DNA of 64,000 bases from Mallotus nudiflorus (GCA_947683625.1 CANTUR010000124.1:372001-436000), one strand, 5' to 3'. Counted from the first letter of the stretch, positions 23,700 to 37,028 are shown. Numbers and translations: made by a program. The notes: generated from the letters alone by a model not told the origin.

Positions 23700-26600
23700 T
23701 GTCCATGTGCATTAAAGGCTAATGAGACATCAATAGCCATAGGCATTAAAAAAAAAAAAATGAAAATCCAGTGAATAAAATTAGGTATGTAACTTTTTAT
23801 CAGTTTAACACATTAATTTATAGTTTTATCATTTTAATACTTGAATTTAATTAAAATATACTAGATTGCACTAATATGATGACATATTACATCTATCACC
23901 CCATATACTTGTTACTTTTATCAGTTTGACATAGCTACTTGTAATTTTTTATCAGTTAAACCCTTATAATATAATATATGCTCATTCGCTATTATGTACC
24001 ACGTGTGTTAATAGAGATTTCAAAATTACATTTTAAATTCAAATGTTAAAATGACAAAATTATAAGTTGAAGTGTCAAACTAACAAAAATTGATAATTTA
24101 TTGGAATTCATGTATGTATTACACCACAAAACTATATAAAGTTTTGAACCCAACCAAAAAGAAAATGAGGACTGTTCATGTTAGGTTTTAGCAATACAAG
24201 TAGTTACAATTTCAAAATCAAACAAAGAAGCCATTTCCTCAATATAGTTATTAATCTTCTTTTGTAAGTACAATCAGAAGAGACAGAAATCAAACCAAAA
24301 TCTCATTTTATTTTTGCATAAGATTAAGATCACTAAATCACAGTTTAGAGATTATAATCAGTACGTAAAATTGTTTCGCAGTGAGAGGTTTATTTTGGAT
24401 TGAATTATTGAGGTAATTTGTCTAGTTCATTCTTATCATTTGATATGTATTTTTTATTTATTTATCTTTCTCTTATTCAATTACTATCAAGGTGAAGTAG
24501 CTAGCTAGCAATGGTATGGGATAAAAAGTATTATTATATGCATGTACATTAATACACTCTATATACAGAGAACCCACTTACTTATTAATATTGGAATTGT
24601 ATTCAATTTCTTCATTGAAATGAATAAAATTCATTATCCAAAGAAACCATCCGCCCCACTCCATATGAATGCCGCCCATAGACGCTTTAACCTTCATGCC
24701 GTCTTTGCACTTTGCATTTTGATCTATTAATTATTCATATTTGGAACTATGTAAAGAATGATGAATACGCCATGTATCAAGGGAAGCTTAAAGGCTATAT
24801 ATATATAAATAATGTTTATGCGAGGAACTTAGCAAATTGTCTTCTTAGCCACGTGAAGGGAAGACCATACTGCCATAAAAATGGGGTTTATAACAATTTA
24901 TTTTGCAGGGTTGAATTATATATATATCTGCTGTATTTTATATACATTTAACCCATTTTTTATTTAATCAGGAAATGGTGCCTGGCCATGGAGTGAGTCC
25001 ATTTTTGCCCATTAGTGTTATTGAATATATACTTTCATTGCCAAGCCACATGGGGTCTTGAACTATATCTACAGCTTTTAATTACTTATTAATTTTTACA
25101 TTTCATAACCTAAATAAGTAATTATGATATTAATTTAGATAAATAATATTTTTATAAATTAATAACAGTAAAAAATTTAATAAATTAAAATGTCTTTAGA
25201 TAGTTATTAGATTATTTATATATTTTATAGGGATTAAATAAAATCGAATAAATATGACTGTTTTTTTTTTTATTTTTTTTTTATCATGGATCACCTTCAC
25301 ATTTCTCACTGAGCTGGAGGTCTTTTTAGTGAAGTGAAAGAAGAGAACTAACCACCATTTTCTATGGAGCCAAGCAGTCACTAAATATGGTAATTACCTA
25401 CCGACAATGACCCACCTTATCGCCCATAACTTGCTATGTGACAACGTTACCTCACCACCCCCATATTCTCTGAGCCCCTAATGTTTTTTTCTTTTTCCAT
25501 TTTGTGCAACTTTTTAATTTTAGTAACCGAAGAAAGCAAATGTATATAATTTAAGGGACTGTTCAGCGTGAGATGTTGGAGTTAAATTAGGAAAAGAGAA
25601 GGATCATCTTTTACATAAGTTGAATAAAAACCATTAAAAAAGTGATCATTCTAAGGAAAAAATTGACATGTTCTAATTATAAAAAAAAAAAAAAAAATCT
25701 AAAAACTGTATCAGAAAAAAAAAATCATATTTGAAATCAACTTTTAACTATAGTTAAAATAAATATATAAATAAATAATCAACATCATTTCATCTATTTT
25801 TGTTAAAATTAATACATGTGGAATTATTTTAAGAGAAAAACTATTCTTCTATTGTATTGTCTCTAAAAAAATTACTTTATACTTTTTTTATTTTTATTTT
25901 TATTGTGTTATTTGTTAATTTATTAGATTATTTGATTTTTTAATTTGATGCTTTCACTGTTCAATAGTTACATAGGTTATAATTATTTTAGAATTCAAAT
26001 CAAATAAATTTTATAAAAAAGATAAAATTTTTAATACTTATTTTATCCTACATAAAATTTTAACTGAAGATAACGCATGTAAATCTATACCTATGTAACT
26101 AATTAATACAATGAAGAGATTTTTACCTACATTAAGATTTGTGCCACTTGCAAATTATAAGGGAGGAGGGAAATGATCGTTGATGAATGAGATACCTATA
26201 CAGTGTGTTTGACTATCAGACAAATATTTTTCAATTAATTCATAGAAAAAACACGTATCTCCACATTATACATTTTACCCTAAGATATAATATACCTAGT
26301 ATAGGCTATTGGAAAAGCCACAAAATGACCGAGCTGTTAATAACAAACCCAAAGTCAAAGTTTCCAAATTTATAACCATAACTTTCACCAGGTTATATAC
26401 ATGTACCTATATACTCAAAGGACTGATCAAGCACTATTACCGTTATAAAAGGGACCTAAGGCAAGAAAATATATAAAATATACAAGGAAAAAAAAAAGGA
26501 GTGGGTAGTGGGGAGGTGGGGGTTGGGAACAGGCGACAATAACCCAATCAACATCTAAACAAATAACATGGAAAGATCCTTAGACAGTGAGCAACAAACC

Positions 26601-29263
26601 CATTTGCGGAGTTTGTAGATGTTATCCAAAACAGATCGAACGATCGAAAGATGCAGGAAGAAAAAAAGAAAGAAAAAAGGAAGAAACAGTGATGCACGTC
26701 ATGTAGTGTAGTAGTGGTGCATGTGCTTCCCTTTCTGGGTCACATGCATGTCTATTCTTGTATATACTTGCATCTACTATGCATGCATGTCTTTGCATAC
26801 CGACAATCTGCCTCTTCTCACCTTCTTCCTCATACTAATATCTGTACTTTTCTTGTACTTTTATATATATATATATTTGCATGAAATGATAAAAAAGGGG
26901 GGTTGTATATATGTGTATGTCTAGCTATATACGGGCATTTTTATATACAATCCAGAATTGTCGAGAGAAAATATTCTACAAACTGATTTGAAAATATTTT
27001 AACTCTTTAAATTCATAAAATAATTTATTCCATTGTTATATATATATAAGTTAGCTTCCGTTGAAGAGAATAAGTAATTGAAAACTATTATACAAATTCT
27101 AAAATAATGTTATTGAAAAAGTAATTAAATAATAACTTCTCTATAAAAGTATCATAAAGTGTAGAATTCAAATTTTACCGTTATCAATATAAAAAAGAAA
27201 GGTCATCCTATATTATGTAATCTATTAATATTTAAACTACATAACCTCCTATTAATAAAAAAAAATTTAAATAATTTTTTTAGTATCAAACCACCGCTAT
27301 TGAGAGTAATTTTATTATGATTAATATAATTTGATCCGAACATGACCATAAAAGAAATAAAAATAAAAATTTTATTCCTTTTAAAAGTATTTGAGTAAGG
27401 TTAATAGTAAAAAAAATTAACTCAAAATTTTTAAAAGTATTTGAGTAGTTTTAAAAATAATTAATCAATAATATTACTTTTACCAATTACGGCATATACT
27501 CTAAAGTCCAATTGAGGCACTAAATGTTAGCTGGCGATACATAATTCTCTGCAGTGAAGAGGACATGCGATGGTATGAATTATTTGCAAAAATATTATCA
27601 TCAAAGAATAAGACTTTAGCTAGCATTATACTCTGTAATGAAATCTTTGACTTCACAACATTAGATAGCGTGCTGTGTGAAGATCATATCCTACCTGTAA
27701 TTAATTAGCACATTAACCTAATTAATATAACATACATATAAATGAAATAAATTGACCAATAAATGCAACTATTTACGCTTAATTAGTCAGAACCTAGGAA
27801 GAATACTAGAGATTTGACAACAATAATATTTTTGTAACGTGGACCCAAGAGGAAGAGCAATGTCTAAGATCAAGTGGACAATTACATATCATCCCAGTGC
27901 TTGTACAACACCCAATTCTAGTAATTATTATTATTTCTAGCTAAAGATCACTTCAATTTCACATGACCTTGTGCACCATTTTGCAAGCTAAGCAGCTAAT
28001 TCCTTTCAGAAACTTTTTTATTGGGTTTTCCCTTTATTACTTTTCTTTCTCGATTTTACCATATAAGTACCTTGATTTCATATATATAATGAGAATATTT
28101 TTTTAATTTTCACTTCAATCCAATGTAGATGGTACGTACAGAAGACGATGTTTAAGCTCTTGTATATACTATAATCTTCATTTTAATTGTTCTTCACTGA
28201 AATCCATGACCAATAATCTTAGGTAGTACTCCTCCTCATTAAAAAATTATAGACAGACAGCAAAAATGAATAAAAAAAACGTAAGGAATTTTAAAAAGAA
28301 GGACCATATTAAAGAAAGAAACAACCATGTAAAAGCTTGCTATATGGATTGACTTTTTATTTTCTTTCTTGCCTATGACAATTTGAGTGGTGGGATGGAA
28401 GAAGAAACTCGATTTGTTAGACCAAAACAATACGGGCTATATATATTAATTCTTATAATTGTTCAGCTTTATTTTAATGAAAGAGTAGAGTGGTATTTAA
28501 TTTTAACAAATTTGAAAATTTTTGTAAACAAAGAAAGCTAAAACTTACTCAACTTCTACATGTCATAACAACATATATAGCTAACTTTTACAGTCAAATT
28601 ATAACTTAACTTTGAAACAAGGAAAAAAAAAAAGCAAGTACAAATTGGGTTTTATGCTTTGTTATAAAAAAAAAAAAAGGACTATATGAATTTGCCAACT
28701 AACTCTTCATGTGCAAATGCATTTTAGGTATGGACACACCATACTTTCTGTGGGCCACGGGGCTCATTAAAGTGTTAGCACTTACCACACATTTCACTCA
28801 TATGCCTGTCACCAGATATTTCTCCTTTTTTTTTTTTTAATCGGTTAGTATTCAAATAAGGTATCGGAGATCTTGGTTTAACGGTTAAATTTTCAATAGA
28901 CATTGTAAATAATTAAGATTAAGTCTTCATTTCCTCTTTCCCAACGCCATAAATATAACGTTAGAAAAAAAAGCAGTTATTGCTCATATCTTGTGTATTA
29001 ATCAAACCCATTTTTTATAAGTTGTTAATTTTTTATCAAAAAAAGAAAAAAAAATCTCCCCTGAAAATATTATAATATTCTTTTTTGTTTTGCCAATTTT
29101 GGCAACCAAAAAAAGAGTTCCACTGGAATAAATTCCTTAATTTTCTCCCTGCTCATCTCTTTTTCCCTTGATTCTTTTTTGTTTTAAGAAAAAAAAAAAG
29201 AAAAACTACAAATTCGAAGTTTCAGGAAACAAAATTAAAGACTATAATTCTACTCTCGGACCA
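23700..29263. other. Long AT-rich intergenic tract, no gene found
   Basis: I find no splice-linked frames or family motifs in these 5.5 kb. Short frames at 24542, 24712, 26187 and 26721 are AT-driven and low complexity. Points of note are a G-rich run at 26503-26527 and scattered (TA)n tracts. The right end near 29100-29263 is probably 3' UTR of the GATA gene. Confidence 0.5.
26503..26527 (+). other. Putative G-quadruplex run
   Basis: The sequence has four G-tracts of at least three (GGG-TAGT-GGGG-AGGT-GGGGG-TT-GGG), fitting the usual intramolecular quadruplex pattern. It is isolated within very AT-rich DNA. Confidence 0.6.
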
Positions 29264-30374
29264 CTATATCATACGCCTAAAATTGGGTCCATTGTGATGA
29301 TGAATCAAGAAATCATCACCAAAAATTGAACTTTGATTTAGAAATTGTTCATCCTGTGCTCTTTGTAATTCCCTCTGCCTCCTAAGCTCCAAAACTTTCC
29401 TATGTGAATTTGAATGCTTTGTTGATATAAAAGTTGGACTTGCTGCGGGTCGGTATTCGGGTACCAACCGACCCGATTTGTACCGAACTCCACAAGCATT
29501 GCACAACGTTTTGGGACCGAAAGGTCCGGTCCGCCACTGAGGAGTCTTCTCTGCTGCACAATGAAGACATTTTCTAACCGGAGCATCTACATTCGGATTC
29601 ATATCAATATTCTCTTGCTTTTTCGAAGATATTTTAGTAGTAGACGCTGAAAGATGGAGCAGACGCGTGGACCAATCGCACGGGGCAGCCCGAGAACGCT
29701 TTGAACGGGCTTTGCCCGGTAATGGTGTTTCGTGCTGAAAAATCGGGTTGCTAGAATTACGAGTGGATAGTAGTTCCGGGTGTGATTCGGACGAAGAGGA
29801 TTCGGGTGTGGGTGGTTTGGACCCGGATACAGTATGGAGGTTAGCATGAAAGTTTTGTTGGGTTGAGAACGAGTCCTCCACGAAATTTGATAGCCATTCT
29901 AGCTCCGCCAAGTCATCATACTATAAATTTAAAATTAAAAAAAAAACAACAAACAAAAAGTTTCCAAATTTAGTAAGAATTAAACTAGGCTTAATTAATT
30001 AATTAATATAAATTAATGGTATAAATTGAGTAATTAATTACCGGAACGCAGAACTCGCTGGAGAAGTGAGAATCGGCGAAGCTCTGACAACCGGCATGAT
30101 TGCTGGAGATGGAAGAATTGGAGCTATCATTAGAGGTGAATGTAGAGGAAGAATTATCAGCGATGGTGCAATTCTTAGTCATAATGTCAAAGAAACCGTC
30201 GCTCATTAAAGCATCATCGTCGTTTGGAAAATCAAGAAGGTCATCAACTGCAAAATGTTCTCCATTTTTCTGATCACACATTCTCTTCTCCGGGAAGAAC
30301 TCTGCCGCAGCAGCAGGAGCAGCTCCGCCGCTGAAGTATCCTGCACCAATGAAGAATTCCGACGGTGCCTCCAT
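29264..30374 (-). CDS. GATA-type zinc-finger transcription factor, two exons
   Basis: Exons on - are 30374-30042 (111 codons) and 29920-29264 (218 codons plus stop), giving 329 aa. The junction is CCG|GTAATT ... TTTATAG|TATGAT, phase 0. The class IV GATA finger C-X2-C-X18-C-X2-C lies at residues 229-254 (CLHCAAEKTPQWR ... LCNACGVRYKSGR). A basic patch KARSKRSRAAP precedes it. The N-terminus has the acidic FAVDDLLDFPNDDD motif, and exon 2 opens with YDDLAELEWLSNFVEDSFS. Both are hallmarks of plant subfamily A GATA factors such as GATA9 and GATA12. It should act in the nucleus on WGATAR sites. The reading frame is intact. Which paralogue it is cannot be settled without a tree. Confidence 0.93.
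29921..30041 (-). other. GATA gene intron
   Basis: The 121-base, AT-rich intron starts GTAATTAATTAC and ends AAATTTATAG on -. Its position just before the YDDL motif matches the conserved intron site of subfamily A GATA genes, as far as I know. Confidence 0.85.
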
Positions 30375-33300
30375 TGAAACTAAGTGTGTGAGCGTGTGTG
30401 TGTATATAAAATTTAGAGAGAAAATTTGAAGCAATGTAGAGAAAGAAACAAGAAGAATGGTGTTTTTTTAGAGAGGAAGTGCTGTTTTTCCTAGAGAGAG
30501 ACTGTGCGCGAAGGTGTGATGATGGTCTGTTGGTGGTGTGGACTGCCAGGGTTTTGAGGAGTAAAAGAGGGGCCAAAGTGAAAATTAAAGAAAATTGAGG
30601 GGTCAATTTTTTATTTCTAATATTAATTTTTTAAAATTTTGCATGGCAGAGGAATATATGAATAAAATAATAAGAAAATGACTTGCAAGTTCTGTAAACT
30701 TTGATAATTTTCTATTTTTGGCAATGTAATTAATAAATTTATTAATTAATATAAAGTTTATTATTACTATTGATTTAAAATAAATAAATAAATTCACACA
30801 TAAAGTAAACTCTATATGGTCTTCTTTTAATTTTATTATTATTATTTTTTCTTTTTATGTTTTTGGAGTTTTGCTTAGTTTTTATTTGTTTTTGGTTAAA
30901 CAATGAGTTGGCAATGGTAAGTTACCTTTTGAAATTCCTGTTTACGAATGTTGTTTGCTTTTAATAAAACTTGAAAAAATATTTAAAAAAAAGTAAAAAA
31001 AAAAGTGGATTACTTATAAGCAATGCCAATGCTTGCTAATTAAGCACTATTGTGGAGTATTCTACCAATTTAAATTTATTATGTTTTTTTTCTTTTTTAT
31101 CTAAAGTTTTGATATCCAAAATTTACAATTTAAACTCGATATGCGGTTTTTACATGTAATAGTTTTTTGCCAATTGACTCTAACAATTATTCATAAATTT
31201 ATTAAATTTTTTAAACTTCTTAAGTGAAATATATGTATATATATATCTTTTTTATATCAAATGGGTTATGAAATATATAACAAAAACAATTATTTTTTAT
31301 TATTGTGTAAACATAATAAATTTTTATTAATATATTCACAAATGATGAAATGTAAAAATCTGAACTCAAAATTTTTATAATCTTTACAAATAACAATATC
31401 AATAAAATCATTTTTATTGGCTAATTGATTTTTTTTTTATAATTTCAATCAGTTAAGTTTTTTGAAAATAGCAATCTAAATATTAGATACTAAGGCAAGA
31501 AAAAACATTGAGCTTTTGTAAAGATTATATGCCTTAATTAGTTCCAATAATGATACAAATTGAACTTATTAATTAGGAAAAGTTTTAATTACGATTTGAA
31601 ATAATGAGAAATGGCAATAAGTTAAGAGGACTAAGATAGTGTTTATTGTGCATAATTGAGTGATTTTATAGATAGAAGAGTAATGTAATTAGCATTAACA
31701 GTAAAGCTGTCAGTTAAAAGGGCGACAACAATAACACAAAAACATGTACTTATACTATTTCACATTTCAAAGTTTCATAGCAATTACCCTACCATTTTCT
31801 CTTAATCGTAATTAAATATTAATTATAACTTATAAGATTTTAGTAAGTGATTAGCACAGTTAGATTGCAGGTAACAGCAATCACAAATAAATACTTGCAT
31901 ATAATTAAATTTTATATTATATTTAAAGTATACATGCGTTAATATTTTAGACTAATAATTCAGTAATTCCATAATTATTTCATGATACAATATATTATGG
32001 ATTTAATTATCAACTTAGAAGGGTATAAAAATTATTATATTAACAAATCAATATAAGTTTAGATAAGTTAATATACAATTATTTTCATTTAAACAGTATT
32101 TAAGATTCGAGTCATAATATATATAATCATATTAAATAAATTATTTTTATCTAAATTGTAATCTAAATATGTTAGTTTGTAAAGATGTTATTATATTAAC
32201 CCTTGTGAATTATTGTCCCTTAACAAAGTAATTAAACAACTAATCTTATAAAAATAAAAATAAAAATTCAACCCCTAAAGAATCGTTCTGTGGCAGATTT
32301 TGTCTTTGTGATTCCTTCATTAGTGTCCAAGTTTACAGCCGGATTCCTCTGCTCCAAATTATTATTTTTTCTCTTGGGAATTGTGCTTTTAATTTTTATT
32401 TTAATTAAAATTTCTTCGACTTAATTAAAATAATTATTTTCTTGTTATTACAATTTGGCCTATCATTACCTGCTCTTAATATTCCCTACCCACGTTTAAG
32501 CACGATGGTTACAGCTCAACTTAATCGAAAATAACGGTCATGATCTCATCCACGTGGCCTTTTGTTAAATTTATTTTCACTTTTTATTTCATCTTCTCTA
32601 TCCTCCATATAGGTTGAAAGTTAAATTCAACACTTGTAAATTAAAGACTTCATTATGATTATGTAATGGTATTAACTTTTAACTACTTTTGTTAAGGCTG
32701 CTTGAACTTGACACAAGTATTTGATTAACAAGATTAATATTTGAATGCAAGTGAATTTGTTTTCATTATTGTAATTTTTTTTAAATTAGAAGGAAAAGTA
32801 AGGATTAAATCCTTAATTTGTACATATATCAAAGAAAATTATATTATTAAATTACTCAATTTTCACTCTCGTTATTATAATTTTAAATGACTCTATGTAT
32901 CATAAATTTTGAATAAAAGGTAGATTTGATATTCATTCACCATGTTAGGAAGAGTTTGAGGTTCTTTGAATTCATACATTACTATTATTAAATGTATTAA
33001 GATTATTTTTACTATCGATCATTAACATGTAATTTTTAATTATAAATCACATGTTACGAAAAATTATAAATTTTGTCTATATCAATAAATGAAATTTTAC
33101 ATCGGTATAATTCATGCTTAACATAAAATATTGATAATTCACTATGATAGATTATAAAAGACAACAAAATTCAATTTTTGTTCATGAATTCAATTTTTAT
33201 AACATGAACTAATTATATTTTTGTGAATTTTAAAATTCATATTTAACTCATTGATAACACTTTTGTGACAACAAACTTCATTGCCAATTTTGTTATAACA

Positions 33301-33950
33301 ATTAAAGAACTATTTTTTTACTCTTGTTTTGTCTTTTGGAGTTTAAATTTAAAAAACATTAAATTTTAGTTGATTTGATTAAATTTATATAAAATTAAAA
33401 AAAATTAACAACTAATTTAATATAACTATTAAGTGAATTAAGTTACCTAATCCTTATTAATCACTTTTATTTTGTTTAATTCATGAATTTTAGTAGTTTT
33501 CCCCCCCATATTTTAGGTCCTTGAACATGTCTTTAAATTAGGACAACAAAACAATTTACGTACTACAATAAGAAGGAAAAATGTAAAAATTAAAGAAATG
33601 TTGAAACTTCTCCATCCAAATGCCAAGGGTGTCGGATTAAACATTTCTTTCAAAGGTTTACAGAATGAGTCAGATGGGCCCGAGTCAGTAGACACTAATC
33701 CCTATAATAAGGTTAATAATAATAATAATAATAAACCATGGTAAAATGGATAAGGTTTTTCTTTTAATTTTTATTGTACTCCCACTATTTTTTTAATGTC
33801 TAATTTTAACCTTTATCTATGTTCATCCAATAATTGCTTGAATTTTTTTTACAGGCGTAAAATATTAAATAAATATTTAATAAAATTGAAGGAGACTAAT
33901 TTATTTATTTGAAGTAAAATTTTACAATTAATTAATAAAAAGGATTAGTG
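30375..33950. other. GATA upstream region and AT-rich intergenic DNA
   Basis: 30375-30600 carries GA/CT-rich 5' leader sequence of the GATA gene (GAGAGAAA and TCTCTC motifs). From 30600 to 33950 the DNA is very AT-rich with no supported gene. A CCACGTGGCC box stands alone at 32550. Confidence 0.5.
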
Positions 33951-33962
33951 GGGTCTAAAGAG

Positions 33963-34222
33963 CACGTGACAAAGTGTCAGCAATCATGTGACTTCTTCTT
34001 TAGGGTTAATTTTCATGAAAAGCCCAATCAAATGGAATAGTGGAAGAGGTGGGTCAAACGTCCACGTGGCTGCAACCTAATTGAGAGTGAGTGACTGAGA
34101 GACTTTCCTTTGATGCTTCTTTCACACGTGCGTTTGTGCTTCTTCATCAATTCATCTCCGTCGACACTTACTCCTACTAACATGATACCACGTGCAATTG
34201 CTTCTCACGTGTTTGGCACGTG
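33963..34222. promoter_or_regulatory. Cluster of six CACGTG (G-box/ABRE-type) sites
   Basis: Palindromic CACGTG occurs at 33963, 34063, 34125, 34189, 34206 and 34217. The copy at 34063 is CCACGTGGC, a strong ABRE/G-box form. bZIP and bHLH factors bind this core. No gene start was identified next to it: the nearest genes are the GATA gene 3.6 kb to the left, transcribed away, and SEC13 1.5 kb to the right, transcribed towards it. It could be the promoter of an unannotated or non-coding transcript, or a distal element. Confidence 0.55.
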
Positions 34223-34750
34223 CATGCTTTTACGGTCTAGCGCTCCCACAATGCAAGACTCATGCACAAGAATTCGACTTATACATAGATTGATAAAGTA
34301 CTTTGTCACCATTTGTAAGAGTGCAGTCGAAGTTTGAGTAGTTAAGGGTAAAAATTTTCTTTATTGATAAAGTAGTTAAATGATAATGGTAGTCTATGTT
34401 GCATGGAGACAATAGAAAATGAAAATGTGGATATGAGAGAGCAGTTTCTAATTAAAATGTTTATTTTCTAAATTGAAATATTTATATAATAGAGACATGA
34501 GAATATGTATACGGAAAACCGAAGTCCAACAATATATATGGTAGTATTAAAAGTTTGTGGTTTAGATTTTACTATTTTATTGCATTTGAGAAAGTGTATA
34601 CATGTACTTTCAGAAAAAAGAAATTGTATACATGAGCCTATCATTTTCAAGGAGCAAAAGCTTTCTTCTTCATTTTCGTTCGAAAAAATGATGGTGAACT
34701 ACCTAAAAAAACAGAAGCAAAAGCGGACTGTGTGTGGGACAGGCAGCCCT

Positions 34751-34890
34751 GATCAGTTGTGCTCAGGCTCCAATACAGAGCTAACTCAGCAGCACGGATG
34801 ATCAATTGTTGTCAGGCCCCAACTACTGAGCAAACTCAGCTGCGGGTGTGATCAGTCGTACTCGGGTTTTCATTCACTGGGAAAGGAGGT
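34751..34890. repeat. Degenerate tandem repeat, about 49-50 bp unit, near three copies
   Basis: Units start GATCAGTTGTGCTCAGG (34751), GATCAATTGTTGTCAGG (34800) and GATCAGTCGTACTCGGG (34850). The first two share the AACTCAGC segment with similar spacing, and the third decays after about 35 bases. No coding sense was found. Confidence 0.75.
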
Positions 34891-34899
34891 ACAAGACAG

Positions 34900-35756
34900 C
34901 TGCAGGTGGCCATCGATGACAATTTATTGTAACTATTGTTAACTTTAAATCTTAGTTTCTAGTAAATTTCCTGAATATTATTAAGTTCATAACAACAATA
35001 TTATAAGCACATTATGCACAAAATGGGGGCAGTCCAAGGCTGCAGACTTTGTAATGGATCTACATTGCTGAACTTCTGGAAAGATTTACTAACTGCAATT
35101 CACATTGTTCTGTTTTCACCTAAAATTTCGTGTACCATCATAAGATACCTCAAACAAAAATTTTTGATGAGCAAGCTGGCCATTTGAGTCAATATTTCAG
35201 CGATCATGTTCCTTAACAAGGTGAAGGTTCAATATAAAATACCCATCCCCTGCAAATATTGCCGCAGGAGATTTGTACAATAAATAATTTGAATATCTCC
35301 TTGATTGCTAGAGAAAGATGGAAGAACATGCCAATTATGAAAAGCACAGCAAACCAATCCATACAATGTTTGCTACTTTGCCCCTTGAAAAGCCATGATT
35401 TCATTTAAGAATTAAATCAATGAAAAACTTAGGTGGGAATAAGGAAATGACAACAGCACATTAATCCAACAGAAGTGCAGACATATGAAATCATGGCCAA
35501 AAGAAATACCATGAAAGAAAAATGATACGCAAATAGTGACAAAAAGCAATCTATGGATTCACAGAACAAAATGAATATCAGTTCAAGCTACATAAACCAT
35601 CTTGCTGGCAGAACAAAGGTTTTCCGATAGAAGCTAGAGTTCAAAACCTTCATCTGGAAATATCCAACAAACAAAAGCTCCAGGTATGGAATAACATCAA
35701 GGAAATATCGTTTTCAGCAATATATAATGTAGGGGAAAAAATTACAGACTTCAGCT
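34900..35756. other. Intergenic and SEC13 3' region
   Basis: Sequence of ordinary composition, probably including the SEC13 3' UTR on -. The 63-codon frame at 35213-35404 (-) has no recognisable domain and is not called. Confidence 0.4.
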
Positions 35757-36662
35757 CTAGGTATCAGCTGTGGCCACCTGTTGCCACTCCCCATCTACAG
35801 CTTCTTTCCATAGTGTCACATTGTTGAGCCCCTCAGCAACAGCTAAGATGTTTCCAGTAAGAGACCATGAGACTCTCCAAACAGGAGACTTAAAGTCATG
35901 TAAGACCTTGCCCTCCCATTGATCCCCTTCCTTTGCCACGGTCCATATAATAACCTTTCCGTCCTGAGACGCACTAGCTATTGTAGATTTTGGAAGGCCC
36001 AAATTAGGTGCCCATGCAACATCCCTTACCCAATCAGTGTGCATTTGAAGAGCTGGAAAACAGTCCAACTTCCAAGTCCCATCGGAGAGCTTCCACACTT
36101 TGACAGTACTGTCACAACCGCCTGAACAAAGCTTCTGAACAGGATCAAGCAGACCAGAACCAACAAGAGCACCAGGAGCAGTTGATGGAGCCCATGAAAC
36201 AGAAGTCACACCAACTGGGTGAGCTTGACCAATACTAGTCGTATCCCAACTCCCATCAGCTCGTGCAGTATAAACTGAAATACTTCCATCAGAAGAACCA
36301 CAAGCCAAACAAAGGCCTACTTCATGAGGTGCCCAAGCAATGGAATTAACCGAAGATTTATGGTTATCAAAAACATGAGCTTGAGTCCACTCATTCTGAT
36401 TACCCTCCTTCCATATTATAACACGTCCATCATAAGAGCACGAAGCAAGCAAAGACCCAAACTTTGGGTGTGCCCAAGCTACTTGCCAAACGGGTCCTTG
36501 ATGGCCAGTAAGCTTAGCAAGATGCTGAGAGGTATTGTTACCAACCCCAACTATCCTAATTGAATGGTCTGATGATGCGGTAGCAATGCGCTTACCATAA
36601 TAATCCATTACCACATCATGAATTGTATCCTCATGACCTGTCTCAATCTTTTGGGCAGGCAT
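35757..36662 (-). CDS. SEC13: SEC13-like WD40 protein
   Basis: One uninterrupted coding exon encodes 301 aa, the usual SEC13 length. SEC13 pairs with SEC31 in the outer COPII coat at endoplasmic reticulum exit sites and is also a member of the nuclear pore Y (Nup107-160) complex. Six WD40 blades are visible, for example ETGHEDTIHDVVMDYYG, LTGHQGPVWQVAWAHPKFG, NHKSSVNSIAWAPHEVG, QAHPVGVTSVSWAPS, MHTDWVRDVAWAPNLG and DFKSPVWRVSWSLTGN, with KVWKLSDG and VIIWTVAKEGDQW strands. An in-frame TAG just before the ATG supports the start. The 5' UTR seems to contain an intron (37028-36671). The copy looks functional. Confidence 0.96.
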   Translation of the reverse strand: MPAQKIETGHEDTIHDVVMDYYGKRIATASSDHSIRIVGVGNNTSQHLAKLTGHQGPVWQVAWAHPKFGSLLASCSYDGRVIIWKEGNQNEWTQAHVFDNHKSSVNSIAWAPHEVGLCLACGSSDGSISVYTARADGSWDTTSIGQAHPVGVTSVSWAPSTAPGALVGSGLLDPVQKLCSGGCDSTVKVWKLSDGTWKLDCFPALQMHTDWVRDVAWAPNLGLPKSTIASASQDGKVIIWTVAKEGDQWEGKVLHDFKSPVWRVSWSLTGNILAVAEGLNNVTLWKEAVDGEWQQVATADT

Positions 36663-36670
36663 TTTCTACT

Positions 36671-37028
36671 CTGAATGCGTACCAATTCACAAAAATACCT
36701 CCTATACTAAAAGTTTGCCCTTTTCACCTGTTCATAAAATACCAATTACCAATCTGGATATAATCAATTCATGATTTCTGCTATGAGATAATCCAAATAC
36801 AAATATACCAACAACAAGAATTGAAATAGACTAAATAAAATAGATCGTTACCCAAATAAATAAAATTCCAATATCAGGTGAAACAGATCCAAAAATTGAC
36901 TAAAGAAAATGAAATCAGCATCTCCAATCTAAAAACCCTAACTTCCTTATAACCCATTTTGAACTATATATACACAAAATTATCTACAGAAAAAAAAAAA
37001 CTGAAACTGAAAATTAACATTAACATAC
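36671..37028 (-). other. Probable 5'-UTR intron of SEC13
   Basis: The donor CAG|GTATGTTAATG at 37029/37028 and acceptor TTCAG|AGTAGAAAATG, eight bases before the start codon, bound 358 AT-rich bases. The telo-box-like AACCCTAAC near 36930 lies within it. Leader introns are common in plant housekeeping genes. Confidence 0.55.

Noticed and set aside
24542..24951. Two overlapping short frames on +
   Set aside because: AT-driven, no splice partners and no recognisable motif.
34110..34337. 75-codon frame on + over the CACGTG cluster
   Set aside because: No homologous look, poor start context and it overlaps clustered regulatory motifs.
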